DNA from: a virus
IMG/VR virus record: IMGVR_UViG_3300023084_000066
Span: 1-34,945 of that record
Reading direction: 5' to 3' (one strand)
DNA: 34,945 bases
Of this stretch, positions 18,207-26,800 are shown in pieces. The position numbers and the translations under genes were made by a program. The notes beneath the pieces are model-generated. The model ran no database searches. It saw only the letters and a program-made list of their open reading frames with translations, and was not told where the DNA came from. How positions within the stretch are numbered: the stretch's first letter is position 1; each line of letters begins with the position of its first letter.

Positions 18207-18422
18207 ATGTCTTATATCAAAGTTGAAGGGCATGATGGTCTTGTCAGGGACGAGACCACAGGTGCCATCTTGAATTACAACGATTCTGCTATTGAAGCTC
18301 GTCGTAAAATGAAAAGGTTGAATTCCGCGTTAGACGACATAAATATGTTGAAGGATGAAGTCTCTGAAATCAAATCCCTACTTAGAGAGTTAATAAGAAA
18401 TGCCAGCAATTCAAGTCGCTAG
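18207..18422 (+). CDS. Small coiled-coil protein of the structural operon
   Basis: 71 residues. The N-terminal part (SYIKVEGHDGLVRDETTGAI, 2-21) looks like a short beta-rich piece. Residues about 35-65 form an amphipathic helix with heptad-spaced hydrophobics (LDDINMLKDEVSEIKSLLRE), so an oligomer is likely. The gene starts nine bases after the preceding stop and its end overlaps the next gene by 23 bases, so translation is probably coupled. I recall similar small ORFs near structural genes of marine T4-like phages, but cannot name a function. A chaperone or small baseplate/fibre component is possible. Confidence 0.78.
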   Translation: MSYIKVEGHDGLVRDETTGAILNYNDSAIEARRKMKRLNSALDDINMLKDEVSEIKSLLRELIRNASNSSR

Positions 18423-21400
18423 AACCGATACCTTTGAACAACAAAGGGTAAAAATTAATGAAATTGGATCGCAGATTTTTAATATTTCTGCTGGTGGTAG
18501 TGATTTAGCTACGGGTCTATTAAAAATTGGCGATGGTTCGAGATTAATCCCATCTCTATCTTTTACAAATGATCCCCAACTTGGTATCTATAGACCAGAA
18601 ATTAATACTTTAGGTATCGTAAGTTCAACAAAAAATATTGTTGATTTTTCAAGTCAATCTGTTTTTTATTACAGAGATTTAATTCTTAGAAAAAGAATTT
18701 TAGGAGATACAAACCTCACCATTAATAATGCTGGCAGTGGATATGATGCTGGTCAATACACAGATATATCTCTTATTGGTGGTTCTGGTGAACTTGGGAC
18801 AGTAGATATTGTAGTAACAGAATTTATTGGAACTATCAATAGTGAAGGAAGAAATTATACTCCAGGAACATATACAGCCGTTTTATTAACTGGTGGATCT
18901 GGTTCTGGTGCATCTGTTGATTTTCTCATCGATCCAATTACGGGTGATATTAATGATGGTGGATCTGCATATGTTCCAGGACAATATCAAAATGTTCCAC
19001 TTACTGGTGGTTCTGGATCTGGAGCAACAGCAAACATTACTATTGGCGGAGATACTACTCTCTCTGGTAGCGTTACTAACGCTGGTTCTGGATATACAGA
19101 TAATATTTACAGCAATATTCCGCTACGAAATGTTGCTACCGCTACTTATACGGTAACTACCGTAGCAAATCCATCTCCTCTACCAAATTCACTATATCAA
19201 ATTAATGGAGTAACTCAACAAACTCTTACTCTTGATAAAGGAAATACATATAGATTTGATATTTCCGATGCTAGTGTTAGTGGACATCCTTTTGGATTTC
19301 TTGATGGTTCTGGAAACCTATTAGATTTCCAATTTTACTTAATTAATAAAGTTGGTTCAGAGGGTAGTGCTGGTTCGTTTGTTGATCTTATTATTCTCCC
19401 AGAAGCTCCAACAGAAACAATTCAATATTATTGCACGTCCCATGCTGGTATGGGAGCAACAATTAGTGTTGTATCTGGAACTACTGGAGTTTATGGAAAT
19501 GGAGCATTAGCAAACTTTGAGGTTGTTGGCGGTGTTGTAACTAATTTTGTTTTAGCAGATCAAGGAAGTAGATATAAACAAAACGATCAACTAATAGTTA
19601 CATCAATTGATGCTGGTGGATCTGGATCTGGACTTGTTTATACAATTAATAACGTTGTTTTTACAGGAACCGTAAATGATGTACAAATTCAATCTTCTGG
19701 TCAAAATTACGTTCTTGGAGATCTTTTATCAGCATCCGATTCTGATTTAGGAGGTGGAGGAGGTTCTGGATTTGAGTTTGCTATATCTTCTTCTCCTGGA
19801 ATTATTAGAGACTTAAATTTCATCTCCAAGGGATCTGGATATCAAGTAGGAGATTTGTTAACACTATCAACAGGATTTACTGGTGTTACTGGAGACTTTA
19901 TTGTTAATATAAGTGGACTTGCTGGAAACGCAACTTCAGGATCAAACGTAGTAACTGTTGCTTCTACGGTTGGCATCTATTCTGGAATGCAGATTACTGT
20001 TCTTGGTGGATCTACGGGAGACTTCCCACCAAATGTAACAGTCGATCAAGTTACAGGAGGAACAACATTTACTGCTAGCGATGTTGCTAATGCTACTGGA
20101 GCGTTGTCAATGGATTTGACAAATCCAGGCAACCAAGAAGATGTTCTAGTTTCCTCTACTGCAAATATAAATCAAGGCGATATCGTAACTGTTGCATCTG
20201 GATCGGGAGCACTACCAGCAAATACAACAATCACTTCAGTTAATGAGTTGTCTGGTAGTATTACATTATCAAACACTCCTACTGCTGGTGGTCCAGTTGT
20301 TTTAACAATTAGTCCATCTTTTGGAGTAGGAACAACGCCATTTGAATATGAAGTTCAATCTCTTGGATCTGTAGAATCTTTTCTAGTAAATAATCCTGGT
20401 AATGGATACAATGTAAACGACCTACTAACAGTAGCACCCGAAGATTTAGTCCAACCAATTACATATACTGTTACTGCAAGATCTGTATTAACTATTACTT
20501 TCACCACGTCAGTTTCAGCGACATTCTTTAGTGTTGGTAATTTTATTGATTATGATAATGCTGGATTTATTAATTCTTATGAAATTATTCAAGTAAATAC
20601 TTCTGGATCAAATCTCCAATCGTTATTAATTGTTGGAGATAATTTAGATTCGGGAAGCGTAGTTGTAAAACAAGGCACATCATCTCCACAATTAACTGTC
20701 GATACATCAACTGCTGGTAATAGATTTTTGATAGATACGGGATCTGGACCTCAACTAACTCCAGATTTGACGTTGTATGTCGGAAACACTTATATTTTTG
20801 ATACCACAGATTCAAGTAACGATTCGCATCAGTTTGCGTTTTCAGAATTTAGAGATGGTATTCACGCACCAAGTTTAGTAGAAAATGTATCTACTACCCT
20901 GTCTTCTACATCTGCAGTAATTACTGTTGCTTCTACAACAGGAATTCTTGCAGGTATGCAAGTTACTAAGATAACTGGATCTGGTGAAATTCTACCTGGA
21001 GTTACGGTAGAAAGTGTTGATTCTGCAACTCAAATTACATTATCACAAATACCAACCGTAAGTGGAAATGTTGTTCTTAGTTTTTCTGGCGTAGAATACA
21101 CCTCTGGTATAACAAGAACTGCAGCAGCGGTGACAATTAAAGTTGTAGATACAACACCAAACCTTTATTATTATTGTAATAATTCTGGTGCCACACATGC
21201 AGATATGGGTGGTATTGATAATCAAGAAGCAACTGTTACTATTGATCCAAATAATCCAAAAACATTTGGAAGTGGATTTCAATTAATTGCAAATACTATT
21301 AGCTCCAGCGATACACTAACTTTTGATATTCTAGATGGCGAAATAACTTCAGAAAATATTGTTACGGATGACATTAACGCCACAGAAGGAACTATTGCAA

Positions 21401-23271
21401 CATTTAATGCAACAACTGGAACAATTCCAACTTTAAATACGAATGTCATTACATCTGGTTCGGAATTAGTAATTAGCCCAACTACAAGATTTTCATCTAC
21501 TGTAAATATTGGTTCGAACAATATTACACTAAATCATCTGAATGGTAATATTACAACTCCTGGAATTATAACCACCAACAATTCTTTGAATGTAAATTCT
21601 AAACTTACTATTGTTGACGCAGAGATTTCTTCTATTGGATCCAATGATTTAGAACTTACAGCAGCTCCTGGATATTTAACAAAAGTAACTGGAACTGGTT
21701 CGTTTGTTATTCCTTCTGGAAATACATTAGAGAGACCAATTTTTCTAGCATCGGAAGGAAATGGCGCAATTAGATTTAATACCACAACAAATCAATATGA
21801 AGGTTATAGTCAAATTTCCAGTTCTTGGGCTTCTTTAGGTGGTGTAAGAGACACTGATGGAAATACTTATATTATTGCTGAAGAATCTGTTACTCCATCA
21901 CCAACTAATGATAATCGTCTGTGGTTCTATAATGATGGACAAAATAGTTTTAGATTTACGAACCAATATCAAGAATTCATGACAGCAAAGAGAGTTAGAT
22001 CTCTCAATGTTAATGCTCCAGATTATACAGAATGGGCAGCAAATACCCCTGTTAATGTTGGGGATTATTTAAAATATAACAATGACATTTATGAAGTTGT
22101 AGGTGCTGGAGGAACTGGAACTAGTGGAAATGAACCCAATGATCAGTCAGGCAATCCATTTGTTAATGGAACTGCCACGTTGCAATATTCTACGACTGCA
22201 GTAGGTCCAATTACATTTGAACAAGTTTCGCAAATTAACATTGGACCAACTATTTCGGTTCCAATGGTATTCCAAAATGATCTCCGCATCACGAAAAATA
22301 CTATTGCTACTGATGTTACAGATCTTGAATTCAAACCAAATACTGGTAGAAGAATTATTTGTACTTCTAAAACTCACTTACAAATTCCAGCAGGAACAGA
22401 GAGTGAGAAGAGCACAGGAACTGCAAAGAATGGTTCTATTCGATACAATACAACCAATCAGGTTTACGAAGGTTTTAGTGAAACTACTCAAACTTGGGGA
22501 TCTCTTGGTGGAGTAAAAGACGTAGATCAGAATACTTATATTATTCCAGAACTAGGTCCTGGAACTAACGAAAACATTCTCTACTTCTTCAATGACAATG
22601 TTAATACTCTTCAACTAACAACAACTACACTTGATTTTACAAATATCAATACAGTTTCTTGTTCGTTTGATGATAGTTTAGAAATTACTGCGTCTACAGT
22701 AACATTTGACAATTCATCCACAACTATTGATAATACTGTTTCTGATAGAACATTTATCCACACATCTAAAGATAAGTTGGATCTTGGTCTATCAACTGGA
22801 TTGGTTGTAGATCCACTGTTGAGACTAGATGATCAAGGTGATGTATATTATAATGTTGGGTTTGGATCTGGTTCAGAATCACTAGTCAGAATTTTTGACA
22901 AAGAACTTGCTAACCTAGAAATTTCTAAGTATAGAATTACTACAAGTAATGCTGCTCTATTGAAAGGAACTACTAACAATGGTTCTGCAGTGATCTATGC
23001 ACCATCTACAGAACTTTCTGCTAAGGTTGAATTGGTTGCTCATAATGCAACCACTGGCGCAAAAGAAGTTATTGAGTTCTCTGTTATAGATAATGGTAGC
23101 GATATTTTCTACACTGAGGTAGGAACCATTCAATCAAATGGATCTATCATCGATTATACATTTGATTTTAATGTGAACAATGCTGTTCGTCTAAATTACT
23201 CTCTTGCTACTGGAGTTGCCAACGCAAACGCTGTTAATGTAACTGTTGTCTCAAACGTAATTAAGAAGTAA
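18400..23271 (+). CDS. Modular fibre-like virion protein with two cupredoxin-like domains
   Basis: 1623 residues. The N-terminal 90 residues (IQVARTDTFEQQRVKINEIG; LGIYRPE near 65) are probably the attachment part. Then come: GSGY beta repeats (108-244); cupredoxin-like domain 1 (246-359) with His296, Cys345, His348 and Met351; more GSGY repeats (360-505); two VTV/GM beta modules (about 508-640); cupredoxin-like domain 2 (768-949) with His810, Cys926, His933 and Met936, split by a third VTV module at 832-897. A fibrous region rich in Thr, Ile and Asn follows (about 960-1110). After it come two copies of a fibre module with W-[AG]-SLGGV-[RK]-D (1119-1187 and 1340-1406) flanking a TPVNVGDY/NG-x-ATLQY module. 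This looks like a tail fibre or baseplate-attached fibre. Copper binding is inferred from ligand spacing only. Overlap with the preceding gene supports the ATG at 18400. Confidence 0.85.
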   Translation: MPAIQVARTDTFEQQRVKINEIGSQIFNISAGGSDLATGLLKIGDGSRLIPSLSFTNDPQLGIYRPEINTLGIVSSTKNIVDFSSQSVFYYRDLILRKRILGDTNLTINNAGSGYDAGQYTDISLIGGSGELGTVDIVVTEFIGTINSEGRNYTPGTYTAVLLTGGSGSGASVDFLIDPITGDINDGGSAYVPGQYQNVPLTGGSGSGATANITIGGDTTLSGSVTNAGSGYTDNIYSNIPLRNVATATYTVTTVANPSPLPNSLYQINGVTQQTLTLDKGNTYRFDISDASVSGHPFGFLDGSGNLLDFQFYLINKVGSEGSAGSFVDLIILPEAPTETIQYYCTSHAGMGATISVVSGTTGVYGNGALANFEVVGGVVTNFVLADQGSRYKQNDQLIVTSIDAGGSGSGLVYTINNVVFTGTVNDVQIQSSGQNYVLGDLLSASDSDLGGGGGSGFEFAISSSPGIIRDLNFISKGSGYQVGDLLTLSTGFTGVTGDFIVNISGLAGNATSGSNVVTVASTVGIYSGMQITVLGGSTGDFPPNVTVDQVTGGTTFTASDVANATGALSMDLTNPGNQEDVLVSSTANINQGDIVTVASGSGALPANTTITSVNELSGSITLSNTPTAGGPVVLTISPSFGVGTTPFEYEVQSLGSVESFLVNNPGNGYNVNDLLTVAPEDLVQPITYTVTARSVLTITFTTSVSATFFSVGNFIDYDNAGFINSYEIIQVNTSGSNLQSLLIVGDNLDSGSVVVKQGTSSPQLTVDTSTAGNRFLIDTGSGPQLTPDLTLYVGNTYIFDTTDSSNDSHQFAFSEFRDGIHAPSLVENVSTTLSSTSAVITVASTTGILAGMQVTKITGSGEILPGVTVESVDSATQITLSQIPTVSGNVVLSFSGVEYTSGITRTAAAVTIKVVDTTPNLYYYCNNSGATHADMGGIDNQEATVTIDPNNPKTFGSGFQLIANTISSSDTLTFDILDGEITSENIVTDDINATEGTIATFNATTGTIPTLNTNVITSGSELVISPTTRFSSTVNIGSNNITLNHLNGNITTPGIITTNNSLNVNSKLTIVDAEISSIGSNDLELTAAPGYLTKVTGTGSFVIPSGNTLERPIFLASEGNGAIRFNTTTNQYEGYSQISSSWASLGGVRDTDGNTYIIAEESVTPSPTNDNRLWFYNDGQNSFRFTNQYQEFMTAKRVRSLNVNAPDYTEWAANTPVNVGDYLKYNNDIYEVVGAGGTGTSGNEPNDQSGNPFVNGTATLQYSTTAVGPITFEQVSQINIGPTISVPMVFQNDLRITKNTIATDVTDLEFKPNTGRRIICTSKTHLQIPAGTESEKSTGTAKNGSIRYNTTNQVYEGFSETTQTWGSLGGVKDVDQNTYIIPELGPGTNENILYFFNDNVNTLQLTTTTLDFTNINTVSCSFDDSLEITASTVTFDNSSTTIDNTVSDRTFIHTSKDKLDLGLSTGLVVDPLLRLDDQGDVYYNVGFGSGSESLVRIFDKELANLEISKYRITTSNAALLKGTTNNGSAVIYAPSTELSAKVELVAHNATTGAKEVIEFSVIDNGSDIFYTEVGTIQSNGSIIDYTFDFNVNNAVRLNYSLATGVANANAVNVTVVSNVIKK
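18721..19131 (+). repeat. GSGY beta-repeat array, N-terminal side of cupredoxin 1
   Basis: About four tandem units in the 1623-residue protein. They follow the pattern G-S-G-Y, x-x-x-Y-x-N-V-P-L, T-G-G-S-G-S-G-A, then a short strand with gG-x-V/I. The last unit stops after YSNIPLRN, where the cupredoxin sequence begins. Degenerate DNA repeats (GGTTCTGGATCTGG-like) underlie it. Confidence 0.8.
19135..19476 (+). other. Cupredoxin-like domain 1 (protein domain within the 18400-23271 gene)
   Basis: Residues 246-359 read as strand TYTVTT, the NTYRFDISD strand, SGHPFGF with His296, then a strand and YYCTSHAGMGA with Cys345, His348 and Met351. The C-x2-H-x2-M spacing is that of amicyanin-type blue-copper sites. 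All four classical type-1 ligands are present. Function in copper binding is inferred. Confidence 0.72.
19477..19920 (+). repeat. GSGY-type beta repeats after cupredoxin 1
   Basis: The first unit (GNGALANFEVVGGVVTNFVL) looks like the second half of the repeat broken by cupredoxin 1. Further units carry QGSRY, SGQNY and KGSGY turns, each followed by a -x-x-D-LL- strand. They lie at about residues 360-505. Confidence 0.7.
19921..20316 (+). repeat. Two VTV/GM beta modules
   Basis: Two adjacent copies of a roughly 60-residue module: VVTVASTVGIYSGMQIT with PPNVTV, and VLVSSTANINQGDIVTV with PANTTITSV and GSITLS. The same module recurs at 20893-21090 (nested in cupredoxin 2) and at about 4236-4395 in the first gene. 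Confidence 0.68.
20701..21246 (+). other. Cupredoxin-like domain 2, split by an inserted module
   Basis: Residues 768-949. LTLYVGNTYIFDTTDSS leads into SHQFAF with His810; the C-terminal ligand loop is YYYCNNSGATHADMGG with Cys926, His933 and Met936. The Cys-His gap (six residues) is longer than in domain 1, but H-x2-M is kept. Between DGIHAPSL and VEYTSGIT the fold is interrupted by a 66-residue VTV/GM module at 20893-21090, so the ligand spacing His-to-Cys is 116 residues against 49 in domain 1. Confidence 0.65.
21754..21960 (+). repeat. Fibre module copy 1 (IRFNTTTNQYEGY...SWASLGGVRD)
   Basis: Residues 1119-1187 contain GAIRFNTTTNQYEGY, SSWASLGGVRDTDGNTYI and LWFYND. Copy 2 lies at 22417-22617. 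The first half is related to the N-terminal mini-module of the two terminal adhesin genes. Confidence 0.75.
22417..22617 (+). repeat. Fibre module copy 2 (IRYNTTNQVYEGF...TWGSLGGVKD)
   Basis: Residues 1340-1406 contain GSIRYNTTNQVYEGF, TWGSLGGVKDVDQNTYI and LYFFND. They align with copy 1 without large gaps, indicating an internal duplication. Confidence 0.75.
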
Positions 23272-23272
23272 A

Positions 23273-23782
23273 ATGGCAAGCACACTAAAAAACTTTGACA
23301 GCACTGGTGGTCTTTCAATAGATACCGTAACTGTTGTAGATGAAAACAAAAATTTCAAGAATGTCAATTCTTTAGAAATCAAAAACTCATTTTTTGATGA
23401 AGCTAGAACAACAAATTATGTTCTAACTGGTCAAGATACTGCCATCTTGACGATCAACGATGTTTTAGGATCTATTGTCCTCAGAGCAAGCAGTCTCAAT
23501 TTTATCAATACACATGTTGCTGCAGTAAACTCCACTGGTGTAGGTGTATTGACATTAAAATTAGAAAGTGCTGTTAGTTGTGATAATGTAGGTGTAATAT
23601 CAGAGTTATCTACAATGAGAACCATTATTAGAGATGGTGTCCCTTCTGGAGAAAACTGGGATATTGATTTGTATACTGGTGGTGCTGCTTTCAACTTTAG
23701 TTATACAACTACAAAAGCAGGAACTGGAGCGGTTGTTAAGTGGTTTGCATCTGTTCAGGTAGTTAGTATCGACTGGACCTGA
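23273..23782 (+). CDS. Small virion-associated protein, unrecognised
   Basis: 169 residues, ATG one base after the preceding stop with only a weak AAGAAG before it, so translation is probably coupled. The sequence is beta-rich with no signal peptide or membrane segment. Features: TLKNFDSTGGLSIDTVTVVD at 4-23, a pair of beta strands at about 62-100, and a C-terminal NFSYTTTKAGTGAVVKWFAS near 140-160 followed by VQVVSIDWT. I do not recognise a family. Its place between two fibre-like genes suggests a fibre connector, cap or minor structural protein. A late promoter follows its stop codon within three bases. Confidence 0.75.
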   Translation: MASTLKNFDSTGGLSIDTVTVVDENKNFKNVNSLEIKNSFFDEARTTNYVLTGQDTAILTINDVLGSIVLRASSLNFINTHVAAVNSTGVGVLTLKLESAVSCDNVGVISELSTMRTIIRDGVPSGENWDIDLYTGGAAFNFSYTTTKAGTGAVVKWFASVQVVSIDWT

Positions 23783-23784
23783 TG

Positions 23785-23791
23785 CTAAATA
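23785..23791 (+). promoter_or_regulatory. Late promoter motif CTAAATA before the giant tail fibre gene
   Basis: CTAAATA lies 43 bases before the ATG at 23828, nearly the same distance as at 10072 (41 bases). It sits in the only sizeable intergenic gap between 18197 and 33238. Confidence 0.65.
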
Positions 23792-23819
23792 GATAAAGGA
23801 ATATTTTGCGGCTGAGGCT

Positions 23820-23823
23820 AGGA
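23820..23823 (+). promoter_or_regulatory. Ribosome binding site AGGA
   Basis: AGGA four bases before ATG 23828, the same spacing as GGAG before 10113. It supports the chosen start. Confidence 0.5.
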
Positions 23824-23827
23824 TCTA

Positions 23828-26800
23828 ATGAGTTTTCAGATAAATTCAGATAGAGAAAGAATTACTGGTGCTAAGACAAGCATTCTTGGCACAGATGAAG
23901 TAACTATTCGTTCTGGCGATGGAAATTTCGAAACTGAAATTTTTAGAGCGCAGTTAGATCCAGTAACTCGATTGCCACGTATTGGTATTAACAGATCTGG
24001 AAACAGAGTTGAAAGTATTGTTGTAACCAATGGTGGTTCTGGATATACACAGCAACCAACAGTAAACATTGATCCACCTCCAGCTGGTGGTCAGCAGGCA
24101 TTTGCTAGTGCTCAATTTTCCAATGGTGTTGTCACTGGTATTCTTGTCAACGATAGTGGTAGTGGATACATTACTGCACCAGGAGTAACAATTACTGGTG
24201 GAAATGGAAACGGTGCTACCGCAACATCAAATCTCGACACTATTGATTTTGAACTTGATGTTAATGGTGCTATTAGAACATCAACTTCTATCATTTCAGA
24301 TACTGCAAGAATTCTGAACATTGATATTGATAATGTTGTGACACCAGACCTTGTATTGAGAGGTCCAAACTTTAAAACTTACATGAACAATACTGGCACC
24401 GAATGGTTGCCAAGCACTAATATTGATGCTAACGAATATCGTTATTATGCTGGTAATGTTTACCAGACTTTAAATAGTGGAACAACTGCTAACCAAGCAA
24501 ATCCACCACTGCATACCGATGGAATTGAATTGAACGGCAACGTTCAAATGAAGCATATTGGTATTCGTGTTGATAACCCCGATGCTTTTGCATACAACGA
24601 AACTGGTGATGCGGGTGTCTTCCCACGATCTATCACACCTCTACTAGGAGATAGATCAGATAAGATTGCAACTACAGAATACGTCCTTAATCTAGCAACG
24701 AATGACGTTGGTGGTCGTATCTATGTTTCTGAGCAAATTGGTAATGATGCCAATGACGGTCGCTCGGCAGTAAACCCAGTTAGAACTATTAAGAGAGCAG
24801 CACAACTGGCGTGGGCTACTCCTGGCGTAAAGGAATCACTTATTGTCTCTGGTGGCAACTACATCGAAGATAACCCAATTTCACTACCACCCGATTGTTC
24901 GGTTGTTGGTGACAACCTTCGTCTTGTAATTATCAGACCAAACAATCCAAGAAAACACATCTTTAAGTTTGGCGATAAGAACTATGTTATTGGCGTAACA
25001 TATAGAGACTATGTTGATGCTGCCGATCGTTCAGTTCACACCTGGGATTATGCCATGGTGTTTGACGATAAGCAGAGAATGACATATGACGCTACCACTG
25101 GTGGCGACTTCCCTCTCAGCTTTCCAATTGGACACCAGATTTTTGGTCAACAAACATATAGATCAACCTTTGTATCCAACACTGGTTTAACAGCACTATC
25201 TGCTGGACAAGTTCTAGTTGGCGCAACTTCTTCCGCATTAGCAACTTCACTCACAGTTACATTTGATGAGACTGATACCAATGTAGCCGATCACCATGTG
25301 ACTGGCACAATGGACTTCAAAATTGATGCTGGTTCATTCTCATCTACTGACGTATTTAAATACGGTGGTGCAGGATCTAAATTGTATGCAAACGATATTG
25401 CATATGATCTTGGCGATATTGTTTGGACGCCAGATTATACTTATGAAGTAACTATTGCTGGCACTTCTCCTTCAGCTGGTGCTCCTACCCACTCTACTGG
25501 AGCTGTAACTCTAGGAACAGTTGAACTTACTTTTGTAAGAGAGACATATAGTTTCACATCACAAGACGTTATTTCAACTAGACCTGAAGGTGAAGTTGTA
25601 TTTACTGGAGAAGATAACGAAACTGTTCTCCCTATTACAAGAATTGACTTCAGTCTTCAAGGCACATTTACTGACGGATTTGGAGATCCTACTGCAGGAA
25701 TTTTTGGTCCAGAAGAAGATCTTGGTGGTATTGTTATCTACACAAACCAACTACTAGGTTTTGCAAATACTCACGATTATAAAGAAGGAGATGAAGTTTA
25801 TCTTTCTGGCATTCCTAGTCCAGAAGGTGATGTTCTTAATGGTTATCAAAGAATTTACAAAGTCTTAGAAGACGCCGATGGTCGAGCAAGACGATTTGTT
25901 ATTCCCAAAAAGATGCCAGCATCTGAAGGTTATGCAAATACTTCAGAGTATCTTCCTGGTGCAAATGCGTCTGTTAGATCTGCATCTAAGTCGGTTACAC
26001 TATCTCTCTTAAACTCACCAAACGAGTTCCCTGTAGCAACTCCTCTTGCTAGAAGATATCAAGATGCTTCACTACAAATTAGAAACAACTTAGACTTTAT
26101 TGCAGATGAAGTTGTAGGAAGAATTAACGAAGAGTTTGCTAAGTTCTATTATTCAGTATACGATGTTAACATTAATGGTGATGGTGATACTGAATTCAAG
26201 ATTTATCTAGGAACTTCGACATATGCACACACATATGTTAGTGGCGGCACAGTAACATATGGTGGAACTGTATACAACATTATTAATTTTGATTGGGAGA
26301 ACTTCACTACTGGAGTTGCTACGATTACATGTGCGCTAATGTCTCCTTCTCCTGCAGAAGATGACACTGTAAGAATTGATGATATCTTACTAAATTGCAG
26401 TCTTGGAGATAAAGAGTATCCAAGTTTCAGCATCCCTGTTAGCGACGACAAGTGCCGTAGAGACATCAAGCACTACCTCAATGCTATCTTAAGAGACCTA
26501 GAATTTGGTGGCAACTATAACGTCATCGATGCTGCTAAGAGATATGTTGAAGGAACACAGATTGGTCTTGTAGATACTGAGATCGTTCAGACAGTTCGTG
26601 CTTTAGAATACGCAAGAGAACTCGCCATTTATGCAATGCGTAAGTGGAGAACTGGAGATGATGGTTATGGTTCAACATACGTTAAGAAGTATACACAACT
26701 ATTCCCATATATTGATGCTACTGTCATCGATACAGACCCACAAACAGAACCAGAATCTTGTGCAAATGTAAGAGCTGCTATTGATACATTAGCATATCTC

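Noticed and set aside
18721-19131. A DNA-level tandem repeat or CRISPR array
   Set aside because: The repetition is at protein level with variable unit length and degenerate DNA; there are no constant repeats with unique spacers.
19135-19476. A host-derived plastocyanin (petE) auxiliary metabolic gene
   Set aside because: There is no separate gene, signal peptide or start; the domain is in frame within a 1623-residue structural protein and nested in beta repeats.
23189-23196. CTAAATT as a promoter for the 23273 gene
   Set aside because: One mismatch to the heptamer in an AT-rich coding region, and the gene is separated by one base from the preceding one, which fits co-transcription.
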